From assembly GCF_002954325.1 (NCBI RefSeq), contig NZ_MQVX01000001.1, forward strand, positions 2,037,383 through 2,101,382: a stretch of 64,000 bases of DNA, read 5' to 3'. The DNA is from Aureicoccus marinus. GTDB taxonomy: Bacteria; Bacteroidota; Bacteroidia; Flavobacteriales; Flavobacteriaceae. The first letter of the stretch is position 1; each line of letters opens with the position of its first letter. The notes beneath the pieces are model-generated. The model saw only the letters and a list, made by a program, of their open reading frames with translations. It was not told where the DNA came from and made no database searches. Of the stretch, positions 17,952-27,271 are shown in pieces. The translations under genes and the position numbers were made by a program.

Positions 17952-18671
17952 CTACATTTTCAGGTAAAAAGAGGCCACCAGCGCCCGGTATTCTTCGGTG
18001 TATTCTCCGCGACTCACTTCCAAAGTCAATTCTTCCTCCTCAAAAGCGTCTTCGGAGGCCTTCACAAATTCCCACAAAAGACGCTTGACCCGTGCCGTGG
18101 AATGACCGCGGACTCGGCAAAACCTCCGCAAGCCAAAACCCGCTTTTCGGGCTAAACTCCGGATCCATTCTTCCTCGCAAGCCGGGCTGACCAAAGCCAA
18201 TCGCCCTCCGTCTTTCAATGACCGATCCGCCAATCCAAAGAGCGCCTCAAAAGGCAAAGATGAAAGCTGGCGAGCTTGATCTCGCGAAGGATCACCGCTA
18301 CTGACATTCTCTTGGTAAAAAGGTGGGTTAGTAACCAGGGCATCAAAGCCTGCCTCTGGAACAAAATCCTGAGCATCTTGTTGCAGCATACTGAGCCGAT
18401 TCGACCAAGGCGAATTTTCAAAATTTTCCTGGGCTTGTTCCGCCGCCGCCGGATCAATCTCGAGTCCGAGCAGCTGGACTCGGTCAAAACGCTGAGCGAG
18501 TTGCAAGGCGATGACACCCGATCCACTGCCCACGTCGAGCACGTGGAAAGATTCCTCGCCGATCCCAGTAAACGCCCAAGCGCCCAAGAGCACCCCGTCT
18601 GTGCCCACTTTCATGGCACAGCGGTCGTGTCGCACAGTAAATTCTTTGAATTGAAAAACGCCCTTTTCCAC
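17952..18671 (-). CDS. trmN6: tRNA1(Val) adenine-37 N6-methyltransferase (YfiC/TrmN6-like)
   Basis: 239 aa if started at GTG 18671, which sits one base after the rimM stop and gives the usual family beginning FQFKEFTVRHDRCAMKVGTDGVLLGAW. SAM-binding glycine loop VLDVGSGSGVIALQLAQRF and the N6-adenine signature NPPF in DALVTNPPFYQENV are present. The enzyme methylates A37 of a valine tRNA in E. coli; the exact tRNA here is not shown. Any longer reading would extend into rimM. It is third in rpsP-rimM-trmN6. Confidence 0.88.
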   Translation of the reverse strand: MEKGVFQFKEFTVRHDRCAMKVGTDGVLLGAWAFTGIGEESFHVLDVGSGSGVIALQLAQRFDRVQLLGLEIDPAAAEQAQENFENSPWSNRLSMLQQDAQDFVPEAGFDALVTNPPFYQENVSSGDPSRDQARQLSSLPFEALFGLADRSLKDGGRLALVSPACEEEWIRSLARKAGFGLRRFCRVRGHSTARVKRLLWEFVKASEDAFEEEELTLEVSRGEYTEEYRALVASFYLKM

Positions 18672-18672
18672 C

Positions 18673-19206
18673 CTATTCGGAGCCGTAGTACAAATCCACA
18701 AGCCCTTCGGGGCAGCGTACATGGATCTGTTGCTTATCACGGTCAACAGACAGCAAGATGTCGTCGTTGATGGGCAGCAGCATTTCTTTGCCTCCCTTCT
18801 CGGCAACAAAAAGGGCCTGGCTGCTTTGGTCGTTGATGGCCTGAATCGTCCCCAAGGAACCGGCCTCCTGGTCTACCAATTCAAAACCGATCACCTCGTG
18901 GTAGTAAAAGCGGTTGCCTTCTAAAGGGGGGAGAGCCGCAAGGGGCAGGTAGAGTTCGGCACCGAGAATGGCGTCTGCGGTCTCTTCATCGTCTACTTCC
19001 TCAAAATCCAAGCGCAGTAAGCTGGATTTATGCAGTTGGGCCTCGCGTATAAAAAAAGGAATCAGCGCTCCTCCTTGTTCGAGTAACACTGATTCCAATT
19101 GTTCGTAGTCTTGGGGATCGTCGGTGTCCAATTTGGCCAGGACTTCTCCCTTATAACTGTATTTTGAAACGATCTTGCCCAGAAAGAAACAGTCTTCCTT
19201 TCGCAC
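18673..19206 (-). CDS. rimM: Ribosome maturation factor RimM
   Basis: 177 aa, full length. N-terminal RimM domain (FFLGKIVSKYSYKGEVLAKLDTD) and C-terminal PRC-barrel (YYHEVIGFELVDQEAGSLG, ending in a hydrophobic MLLPINDDILLSVD strand). It assists 30S maturation by binding S19 in the head domain. It follows rpsP by 9 bases, the usual order; trmD, often next in other phyla, is absent and replaced by trmN6. Confidence 0.94.
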   Translation of the reverse strand: MRKEDCFFLGKIVSKYSYKGEVLAKLDTDDPQDYEQLESVLLEQGGALIPFFIREAQLHKSSLLRLDFEEVDDEETADAILGAELYLPLAALPPLEGNRFYYHEVIGFELVDQEAGSLGTIQAINDQSSQALFVAEKGGKEMLLPINDDILLSVDRDKQQIHVRCPEGLVDLYYGSE

Positions 19207-19215
19207 GGCAATCGC

Positions 19216-19863
19216 TTATTCTGCTTTTGGAGCTTCTTCTTCTCCGGCTTCCTCAGGAGCAGGAGCTTCCTCTGCAGGAGCCGCCTCAGCTGATGCCTCT
19301 TCAGCAGCAGGCTCAGCAACTTCCTCAGCAGGAGCTTCCGCTTCTGCAGCAACTTCACCTTCAACAGCTGCTTCAGCTTCTTCGGCCGGAGCCTCTTCTG
19401 CTGGAGCTTCTACTTCTGGAAGTAGGGAAGCAGCACGCTTGTCGCTCACTTCTTTTTCATGCTCAAGAGCCTTGGCACGGGCATCTGCTTTCGCTTTGTC
19501 CAAACCGTCGACCTTGTTCTGAATAGCCGCTTCTTTGTCTTTCAACCAAGCCTCGAACTTCGCTTGCGCTTGCTCTTCGGTTAGAGCTCCTTTGCGAACT
19601 CCACCATTCAAGTGGTGCTTAAGCAACACCCCTTTGTACGACAAGATCGCTCTTGCAGTATCGGTAGGCTGTGCTCCATTCTCTAACCACTTTACCGAGT
19701 TATCGACTTTTAATTCGATAGTCGCAGGATTGGTGTTCGGGTTGTAAGTACCTAATTTTTCTAGGAATTTACCATCGCGTTTTGCTCTGGCATCAGCGGC
19801 AACCACCCAGTAAAATGGTTTACCTTTTTTTCCGTGACGTTGAAGTCTAATTTTTACGGGCAT
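19216..19863 (-). CDS. rpsP: 30S ribosomal protein S16 with long acidic tail
   Basis: 215 aa against about 80-90 in most bacteria. Residues 1-85 are an orthodox S16 core (VKIRLQRHGKKGKPFYWVVAADARAKRDG). A mostly charged helical segment follows to about residue 150. The last 65 residues are almost entirely Ala, Glu, Pro and Val (for example APAEEAPAEEAEAAVEGEVA). Extended S16 proteins are known in Bacteroidota, so this is not an error, but the repeat length is a good length-polymorphism candidate. The gene has its own -7 element (19925-19932) and leads the rimM-trmN6 operon. Confidence 0.95.
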   Translation of the reverse strand: MPVKIRLQRHGKKGKPFYWVVAADARAKRDGKFLEKLGTYNPNTNPATIELKVDNSVKWLENGAQPTDTARAILSYKGVLLKHHLNGGVRKGALTEEQAQAKFEAWLKDKEAAIQNKVDGLDKAKADARAKALEHEKEVSDKRAASLLPEVEAPAEEAPAEEAEAAVEGEVAAEAEAPAEEVAEPAAEEASAEAAPAEEAPAPEEAGEEEAPKAE

Positions 19864-19924
19864 ATCACATTAAATGTTAAGGGTTCCCGACCCTGGTTAT
19901 TAATTCTATTTGTTAAACGGGCGG

Positions 19925-19932
19925 CAAAGATA
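19925..19932 (-). promoter_or_regulatory. -7 promoter element of the rpsP operon (TATCTTTG)
   Basis: TATCTTTG on the minus strand matches TAnnTTTG exactly, about 60 bases before the rpsP ATG. The -33 region is AT-rich (TTCTGTTTTATTT) but lacks a clear TTTG. Confidence 0.6.
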
Positions 19933-20110
19933 GCCTTTTCTTTAAATAAAACAGAAGAAAGTTTCTGCTTTTTTCAGGGAGCGAAGATACAGCTTAAAGC
20001 AAGATTCCCAAGGAGTTGAAAGTTGATTAAAAGCTTGTGAATAAGTCCTCAAAGAGAGGCGAATCCCAAGGGGTATTTTGGTGTAATTTTAACCCCCTAG
20101 CAGTAGATTC

Positions 20111-23100
20111 ATGTACCTTATTTTCGACACCGAGACCACCGGACTCCCCAAGCGCTGGGACGCCCCCGTATCAGACACCGACAACTGGCCGCGCTGTATA
20201 CAGATTGCGTGGCAATTGCACGACGGTCTTGGGCAAATGATCGAACACCAGGACTTTTTGATTCAACCGGATGGCTTTGACATCCCTTTCGAATCCGAAA
20301 AGATCCACGGTATTTCTACCGCCCTGGCTCAGGCCGAAGGGGTTCCCTTAAGTGATGCCCTGGATGCCTTCCGGCAAGCCCTCGAAAAAACCACCTTTTT
20401 GGTGGGGCAAAACGTCGGCTTTGACCTCAACATCATGGGGGCAGAATACTGGCGTCAGGAAGGAAGCGATCCTTTGGCGGCCTTGCCTGTTCTGGATACC
20501 TGTACCGAGTCCACCGCAGAACTCTGCCAGATTCCCGGAGGTCGCGGGGGCAAGTTCAAGTTGCCTACCCTGACCGAACTGCACGAACACCTCTTTGGAG
20601 AAGCCTTTAAGGAAGCCCACAACGCCACGGCCGATGTAGAGGCGACTACTCGCTGTTTCTTGGAGCTACTCCGCAAGAAGCACTACCCGTTGCAGGAACT
20701 CAAGGCCGAGCCCCAGTACTATACCGAGTACGAAGAGGCCAACCCCGAGCTCATCCAGCCGGTTGGGCTCAAGCACCAGAACCTCAAAGCGGCTTCCAGT
20801 GCACTTTTGAAAAAACAAAGCGCAGGAGCAGCGACGGCCACCGAGGACTTTGTCGCGGTGGATCTTTCCGACAGCCCTTTTGCCCACCTGCACAACCACA
20901 GCCAGTTTTCGATTTTGCAGTCCACCATGAGTCCCAAGGACCTGGTGCAGGCCGCTTCAGCGAATAAGATGCCGGCGGTGGCCCTGACAGACCACTCCAA
21001 TATGATGGGGGCCTTTCATTTTGTATCGGCCGTCCAGCAAGAAAACAAAGCCATCAAGGCAGCCAATGCCAAGGCCCTCGAAGAAAATGAGGAGGGCGAC
21101 TTCGTGCCCCAACCCGAAATAACTCCTATTGTGGGTTGCGAGTTCTTTGTGTGCGAAAACCACCAGGACCGCACCCGAAAAGACAACGGCTACCAGGTCG
21201 TCTTTCTGGCCAAGAACAAGGCCGGCTACCACAACCTGGCCAAGATGTCGTCCATCGCCCACCTTGAGGGGTTTTACTATGTCCCTCGGATCGACCGCGA
21301 AATCATCAAGCAGTACAAAGACGATTTGATTGTGCTCTCCGGGAACCTCTACGGAGAAATCCCCTCCAAGATCCTCAACGTCGGTTTAAAACAGGCCGAA
21401 GAAGCCCTGCACTGGTGGAAAGAAGAATTCCAGGACGACTTTTACCTGGAGCTCATGCGCCACGGGCAGGAAGAAGAAGAGCGGGTAAACAACCAACTCT
21501 TGCAGTGGTCCAAAGAGTACGGGATTGAAGTAGTGGCCACCAACAACACCTATTACCAGGACCACGAAGATGCCGAGGCCCACGACATTCTGTTGTGTGT
21601 CAAAGACGGAACCAAAAAAGAAACGCCGATTGGGCGCGGGCGGGATTTCCGCTACGGCTCCCCAACCAGGAATACTACTTCAAGTCTTCGGACCAGATGA
21701 AGGAGCTCTTTAAGGAGCAGCCCCAGGCCATCAGCTCCATCGCTTCCTTGATCGAAAAAATTACGCCTTATGAACTCGCCCGGGAAGTACTGCTTCCCAA
21801 GTTTGACATTCCGGAAGAATACGTCGATCCCCTGGATGCAGAAGACGGCGGTAAACGAGGCGAAAACGCTTACCTCAGACACATCACCTACGAAGGAGCC
21901 AAGGTGCGCTACGGCGAAATCACGCCCGAGATCACCGAGCGGATTGACTTTGAGCTGGACACCATCGCCAACTCCGGCTACCCGGGCTACTTCCTGATTG
22001 TAGAAGACTTCATTCGGGAAGCCCGAACCATGGGCGTTTCGGTAGGACCAGGACGGGGATCAGCCGCCGGATCGGTTGTGGCCTACTGTTTGACCATCAC
22101 CAATATCGACCCCATTGAGTACGATCTGCTTTTTGAGCGTTTCTTGAATCCAGACCGGGTGTCCATGCCCGATATCGATATCGACTTTGATGACGAGGGT
22201 CGTGGCCGTGTAATTGACTATGTGGTGAACAAATACGGTTCCAACCAGGTGGCACAGATCATCACCTACGGAACCATGGCGGGGAAGTCCTCTATTCGGG
22301 ATACCGCCCGGGTTTTGGACCTGCCTTTGAGCGATGCCGACCGCTTGGCCAAGCTCTTGCCCGACATGACCAAGCTGAACAAAATCATGCACGCCGACCG
22401 CAGCAAGCTTTCGGCCAAGTTCCGCTCCCAGGACATCGAACGCATTGAACAACTGCAGGAACTCGCCAAAGGAGAAGACCTGACCGGGACCACCCTGCAA
22501 ATGGCCCAGGTGCTGGAAGGCTCTGTACGCAACACGGGGATTCACGCCTGTGGGGTCATCATCACCCCCGACGACATCACCCAGTTTGTACCGGTGGCCA
22601 ACTCCAAGGACAAGGAATCCGGCCTTTGCGCCACCCAGTTTGACAACTCGGTTGTAGAAAGTGCGGGACTGCTGAAGATGGATTTCCTCGGACTGAAGAC
22701 CCTGACCTTAATTAAGGACACGGTCAAGATCGTCAAGGCCCGCATCGGAATTGAATTGGTACCGGATGAATTTCCGCTGGATGACGAGAAGACCTACGAG
22801 CTTTTCCAACGAGGCGAAACCGTCGGGATCTTCCAATACGAATCCAAGGGGATGCAGAAGTACCTCAAGGAGCTCAAGCCTTCGGTCTTTGATGACCTTA
22901 TTGCCATGAACGCCCTCTACCGTCCGGGGCCTATGGAATACATCCCGAGTTTTATCGCCCGGAAGCACGGGCACGAAGAGATCACCTACGACCTCGACGA
23001 TATGGAGGAGTACCTCAACAACACTTACGGGATTACGGTCTACCAGGAGCAGGTGATGCTGCTTTCTCAAAAACTGGCCGGCTTCAGTAAGGGTGAGGCG

Positions 23101-24504
23101 GATGTACTCCGAAAAGCCATGGGGAAAAAGAAGTTCGACCTCATCGAAGAACTGCGCCCCAAATTCCTCAATGGGGGCGAAAAGAATGGCCACCCGAAGG
23201 AGGTTCTCGAAAAGATTTACAAAGACTGGGAAGCCTTCGCCAGTTACGCCTTTAACAAGAGCCACAGTACCTGCTACGCCTACATCGCCTACCAGACAGC
23301 CTACCTCAAGGCCCATTACCCCGCCGAATACATGGCCGCGGTGCTTTCGAACAACATGAACAACATCGAGTCGGTCACCTTCTTTATGGAAGAGTGCCGT
23401 CGCATGGGTCTGACGGTATTGGGCCCCGATGTCAATGAATCCTACTACAAATTCGCCGTAAACAAAGACAACGCGATCCGATTCGGGGTAGGCGCTATCA
23501 AAGGGGTGGGGAAAGCCGCCGTCGAAGCCTTGGTGGACGAGCGTAAAGAGAACGGGCTTTTCAACTCCGTCTTTGACCTGGTCAAGCGCATTGACCTACG
23601 AGCTTTCAATAAAAAGGCCTTAGAAAGCATTGCCCTGGCCGGAGGGCTGGACTCCTTCGGAGACGCTCACCGCGCCCAGTACTTCCAACTCGATGGGGAC
23701 GAGGTGCCTTTTTTAGAAAAGATCATCAAGTTTGGCGCCCGCTTCCAGGAGAACGAAAACGCCATGCAGGTCAGCCTTTTTGGAGGCTCCGACGAGGTTC
23801 AGATTCCAGAGCCCGTCATTCCACCTTGCGAAGAATGGGGCACCATGGAACAACTCAAGCGCGAAAAGGAAGTGGTCGGGATGTACCTTTCGGGTCACCC
23901 CCTGGACGACTTCAAAAAAGAAATCGGCGCTTTCTGCACCGCCCATATCGGCTACTTCAAGGATGACCTCATTCACTCTGTGGTCAACCGCGAGCTCATC
24001 GTGGCCGGGGTGGTGACCAATATTGAGCACCGGGTGTCCAAAAACGGCTTGGGCTGGGCCAGCTTTACCGTGGAAGACTACAACCACTCCTACGACTTCC
24101 GCATCTTTAAGGAAGAGTACACCAAGTACCGCCACTTCCTGGTTCAGGACGGCTTCGTGTATATGCGGGTTTTTGTCAAGGAAGGCTGGGTCAACAGGGA
24201 TACCGGGCAAAAAGGAGATCCGCGCTTGCAATTCAATGAATTCAAGTTCTTACAGGATGTGATGGAGCACTGCGCCAAGAAGCTCACCCTCAAATTGCCT
24301 TTGGAACGCTTGCAGGAAAAACGCATTCAGGACCTGAAATCCACCCTGCAGAACCACAAGGGCAACCACGCCCTGAACATCGTGGTCTACGAACCACAGG
24401 ACGAAATCAAGCTGAATTTTTCGAGCCGAAAGCAAAAAATTGAGATCAGCACAGAACTCCTTGAACTTCTTGACCAACAAGAGGTTGCCTACAAGCTAAA
24501 CTAG
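20111..24504 (+). CDS. dnaE: DNA polymerase III alpha with fused exonuclease domain, frameshifted in this sequence
   Basis: The replicative polymerase. Residues 1-190 are a DnaQ-like 3'-5' exonuclease (FDTETTGLPKRWD; Asp and Glu metal ligands; HNATADVEATTRC near its end). A PHP domain follows (FAHLHNHSQFSILQSTMSP), then the polymerase core with GPGRGSAAGSVVAYCLTIT, catalytic PDIDIDFDDEGRGRV, YRPGPMEYIP and FNKSHSTCYAYIAYQTAYL, then the OB fold. The frame breaks at 21667-21668: after DFRYG the first frame goes on to a stop at 21700, while LPNQEYYFKSSDQMKELF continues in the next. One missing base restores 1464 aa, normal for this phylum. Since the gene is essential, the break must be a sequence error. 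Confidence 0.93.
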
Positions 24505-24601
24505 CTTTTTCGGATTTTTTTCGGCCCTTGAAGTAGGGTTTGTTTAAGAGCGGTTGTTTTATAAGCGTTCAATCTTATATACGTAACAAATCCTATTTAC
24601 A

Positions 24602-25807
24602 ATGAAAACGACTAAAGTATTGTTCTGGCTCCTGGCCCTGGTATTTGTGGCCTGTGAAACTGAGAACTTAGAAGACGCTCTCAATACCGAAAGTACCGAA
24701 CTCGAAAGCACGGTAGATGCTGTTAACCTCGAGGTCGCGGTAGAAGAGTCCCTCAACGTACTGGACGACATCGCGATGTACTCCAGTTATTTCCACGGAA
24801 TTAATGACCTGACCTTTTCGAAGGACGACGATCAAGAATGGAGAGGTCGCTCCGGATTCTTCCGCGAGTGTTCTGATTTCTCGATTGTAAAAGAAGGAAA
24901 CACCCTAACCATTACTATAGTATTCAATGGCGAGTGTGAAGACGAAAACGGAAACGTCATCACGGGAACCATTGTCAAGGTAGAGTCGTATAACGAAGGA
25001 AGCTCCGAGAACAGCTTGACCGTTACTGACTTGGCCATCAACGGTTACCTGATCAACGGATCACGTAGCTACAGCCATACCCGTTCCAACGAGAACGGAA
25101 ACCCTGAAATGTCGGGTAATTTTGACCTGACCGTTGTCACCGAAGCCGGTACGGTAAGTAAAGCGGGTAGCCGTAAGGTCGAAATCACCGAAGGTGCCGA
25201 TACCGAAACTTGGGTAGACAACGTAAAAACCATCACTGGTTTCTCTACCTACACGACGCTTGACGGAGCGACCTTCAGCGTCGAAATCACGACTCCTCTG
25301 GTGAAGCCTGCTGCTTGTAAGTTCATCGTGTCCGGTGTGAAGACTTACACCACGCCTACAGGAACATCCACTTTGGATTTCGGAGACGGCACTTGTGACG
25401 GATTTGCTCTCTACACCAACGAAGCCGGTGAGCAAATGGAAGTGGTCCTCGGAAAGAAGCGTCGCGATCACGACGATGATGATGATGATGACGAGGACGA
25501 TGACGAAGACGAAGACGAAGACGAAGATGATGATGAGGACGACGAGGACGATTCTGACGAGGATGACTCTGACGATGAAGACGGAAACGACGAGGCGGGA
25601 AGCGTACGTTGTGTGCTGATCACTCCTTGTACTGAGAAAGTCTTTGAAGACGAAGGAGAGCTTTACGTAGTCTCTGAGCAAACAGACAACGGTCTTATGA
25701 TCTGGGTCAAGAACATGGACGACGAAGTGATCTACGAAGAAGTATGCCAGGAAGAAGGTGAAGTAAGCCTGGAGTGTTCTTCAGAGAGTGACGAAGAAGG
25801 CAACTAA
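24602..25807 (+). CDS. Acidic lipoprotein with poly-Asp/Glu tract, uncharacterised
   Basis: 401 aa. Lipobox LVFVAC at the end of the signal (Cys19). The mature part starts with an acidic linker, then a beta-rich domain of about 230 residues containing a repeated Thr/Ser/Gly strand pattern (LTITIVFNGECEDENGN, SKAGSRKVEITEGADTE). Residues about 289-330 are nearly pure Asp/Glu, preceded by a basic KKRRDH. A last domain holds four Cys (VRCVLITPCTEK, YEEVCQEEGEVSLECSS). The acidic run could bind calcium or other cations at the cell surface. No family recognised. It ends with a strong terminator. Confidence 0.75.
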   Translation: MKTTKVLFWLLALVFVACETENLEDALNTESTELESTVDAVNLEVAVEESLNVLDDIAMYSSYFHGINDLTFSKDDDQEWRGRSGFFRECSDFSIVKEGNTLTITIVFNGECEDENGNVITGTIVKVESYNEGSSENSLTVTDLAINGYLINGSRSYSHTRSNENGNPEMSGNFDLTVVTEAGTVSKAGSRKVEITEGADTETWVDNVKTITGFSTYTTLDGATFSVEITTPLVKPAACKFIVSGVKTYTTPTGTSTLDFGDGTCDGFALYTNEAGEQMEVVLGKKRRDHDDDDDDDEDDDEDEDEDEDDDEDDEDDSDEDDSDDEDGNDEAGSVRCVLITPCTEKVFEDEGELYVVSEQTDNGLMIWVKNMDDEVIYEEVCQEEGEVSLECSSESDEEGN

Positions 25808-25840
25808 GAGACTTCAATTTCCCTCTATATACCAGGAAAC

Positions 25841-25866
25841 AGCCACCCCCAACGGGGTGGCTTTTC
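25841..25866 (+). terminator. Rho-independent terminator after the acidic lipoprotein gene
   Basis: A nine-pair perfect stem, AGCCACCCC (25841-25849) with GGGGTGGCT (25854-25862), a four-base loop and a T run. It ends transcription before the trxA promoter. Confidence 0.88.
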
Positions 25867-25927
25867 TATTGGTGCAAAACTGGTGAACAAGTAATTCAGA
25901 CTGTAAGGTTCTGACTTCCAATTTGAC

Positions 25928-25935
25928 TAACTTTG
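25928..25935 (+). promoter_or_regulatory. -7 element of trxA promoter (TAACTTTG)
   Basis: TAACTTTG fits TAnnTTTG and lies 20 bases before the trxA ATG. A -33 TTTG is not clear (GGTTCTG is nearest), so the start site near 25942 is approximate. Confidence 0.6.
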
Positions 25936-25954
25936 CACATCAAAACTAGTAGCA

Positions 25955-26272
25955 ATGGCATTAGAAATAACAGACGCAACTTTCGAAGAAGTTGTTCTAA
26001 AAAGTGATAAACCTGTAGTTGTTGATTTTTGGGCAGCCTGGTGCGGTCCTTGCCGTATGGTCGGTCCGATCATCGACGAGATCAGCAACGAATACGAAGG
26101 AAAAGCAGTTGTTGGAAAAGTAGACGTAGACGCTCACACCGAGTTCGCTGCGAAATACGGAGTCCGCAACATTCCGACGGTATTGATCTTTAAAGACGGA
26201 GAGATTGCTAGCCGTCAGGTAGGAGTGTCTCCAAAGACCGCCTACACCGACGCTATCGACGCCGTACTTTAA
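25955..26272 (+). CDS. trxA: Thioredoxin
   Basis: 105 aa, standard length. Active site WCGPC with Cys30 and Cys33, buried Asp24 in VVDFWA, and cis-Pro in RNIPTVLIF. It has no signal peptide, so it is cytoplasmic: it reduces disulfides in ribonucleotide reductase, methionine sulfoxide reductase and others using thioredoxin reductase. It has its own -7 element and is followed by a hairpin terminator before the DUF58 gene. Confidence 0.97.
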   Translation: MALEITDATFEEVVLKSDKPVVVDFWAAWCGPCRMVGPIIDEISNEYEGKAVVGKVDVDAHTEFAAKYGVRNIPTVLIFKDGEIASRQVGVSPKTAYTDAIDAVL

Positions 26273-26290
26273 GACGAAAACACCACAGAG

Positions 26291-26326
26291 AAAAGGGTTG
26301 TTTCTGACAAGGGACAACCTTTTTTC
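26291..26326 (+). terminator. Terminator hairpin after trxA
   Basis: GGTTGT pairs with ACAACC, extended by flanking A/T pairs, around a loop of about a dozen bases and followed by six T (26320-26325). It lies 19 bases after trxA; some read-through to the DUF58 gene, 70 bases downstream of trxA, is possible. Confidence 0.65.
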
Positions 26327-26341
26327 GTTTAATTTCACTAC

Positions 26342-27271
26342 ATGGATCTGCAAAAGAGTCTTCACCAAGCCCCCTTGTTTTCGAACCTGGAACTCCTGGC
26401 CAAACAGGTGGTCGAAGGCTTTATCAGTGGAATTCACAAAAGTCCCTTCCACGGCTACTCCGCGGAATTCGCAGAACACAAGATTTACAACACGGGCGAA
26501 AGCACCAAGCACATCGACTGGAAGCTCTTTGCCAAGACCGATAAGCTGTACACCAAGCGCTACGAGGAAGAAACCAACCTCCGTTGCCACATGATCCTGG
26601 ACAGCTCGGCCTCCATGTATTACCCGGCCTATGACAACCTCAGTCTGGACCGACTCAACAAAATTGGTTTCGGCACCCTGGCCATCGCGGCTCTGATGCA
26701 ACTGCTCAAAAAGCAGCGCGACGCCACGGGCCTCAGTGTATATTCGGCCGATTTTGAAGAAAGTATTGGCGAGAAGAGCAGCGAGCGTCATTACCGCATG
26801 CTGTACGATATCCTCAACCGCATTCCCCAGCGCCAGGACCCGGCCAAGGCCACCCGTACTTATTCCCTATTGCACCAGATCGCGGAACGCATTCACCGCC
26901 GCAGCCTGATCTTCTTGTTTTCGGACATGCTGCAGACCGAGGTGGAGTCCAAGGCCCTCTTCGACTCCCTCAAGCACTTGAAGTACAACAAACACGAGGT
27001 GGTCCTCTTTCATCTGACCGACCGCAAGCTCGAATTGGAATTTGCTTTTGAAGAAGGCCCCAAGCGCTTTTTGGATGTAGAAACCGGAGAGCACATTGAC
27101 CTCTATACCGACCAGATTCGCGAAAACTACAAAGGCCGCATGCAGGAATACCTGAATGAACTCAAGGTGCGCTGCGGGCAGTACAAAATCAAGTACGTCG
27201 AGGCCGATATCCACCAGCCCTTTGCCCAGGTGCTCAACACCTTCTTGGTGGAGCGTCAAAAAATGGTCTAG
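26342..27271 (+). CDS. DUF58 domain-containing protein (VWA-like)
   Basis: 309 aa, full-length DUF58. The family core is present: SAEFAEHKIYNTGESTKHIDWK (the E-Y-x2-G-D/E-x3-I-D-W signature) and then a VWA-like metal site MILDSSASMYY. LIFLFSDML is the usual fifth strand. DUF58 proteins commonly work with a MoxR AAA ATPase and VWA membrane proteins in envelope complexes, but no MoxR gene is in the window. Its end overlaps the end of the convergent gene by 4 bases. Confidence 0.9.
   Translation: MDLQKSLHQAPLFSNLELLAKQVVEGFISGIHKSPFHGYSAEFAEHKIYNTGESTKHIDWKLFAKTDKLYTKRYEEETNLRCHMILDSSASMYYPAYDNLSLDRLNKIGFGTLAIAALMQLLKKQRDATGLSVYSADFEESIGEKSSERHYRMLYDILNRIPQRQDPAKATRTYSLLHQIAERIHRRSLIFLFSDMLQTEVESKALFDSLKHLKYNKHEVVLFHLTDRKLELEFAFEEGPKRFLDVETGEHIDLYTDQIRENYKGRMQEYLNELKVRCGQYKIKYVEADIHQPFAQVLNTFLVERQKMV

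Noticed and set aside
25061..25681. A 206-codon frame antisense to the acidic lipoprotein
   Set aside because: The Val/Ile-rich stretch is only the complement of the Asp/Glu codons; no signal or family.
12427..25900. Shared TGAACAAGTA upstream of dinB (about 12428) and trxA (about 25882), with TGAATAAGT near dnaE (about 20036)
   Set aside because: Short, AT-rich and not consistently placed; coincidence is the simplest reading, though it could be a motif if found genome-wide.
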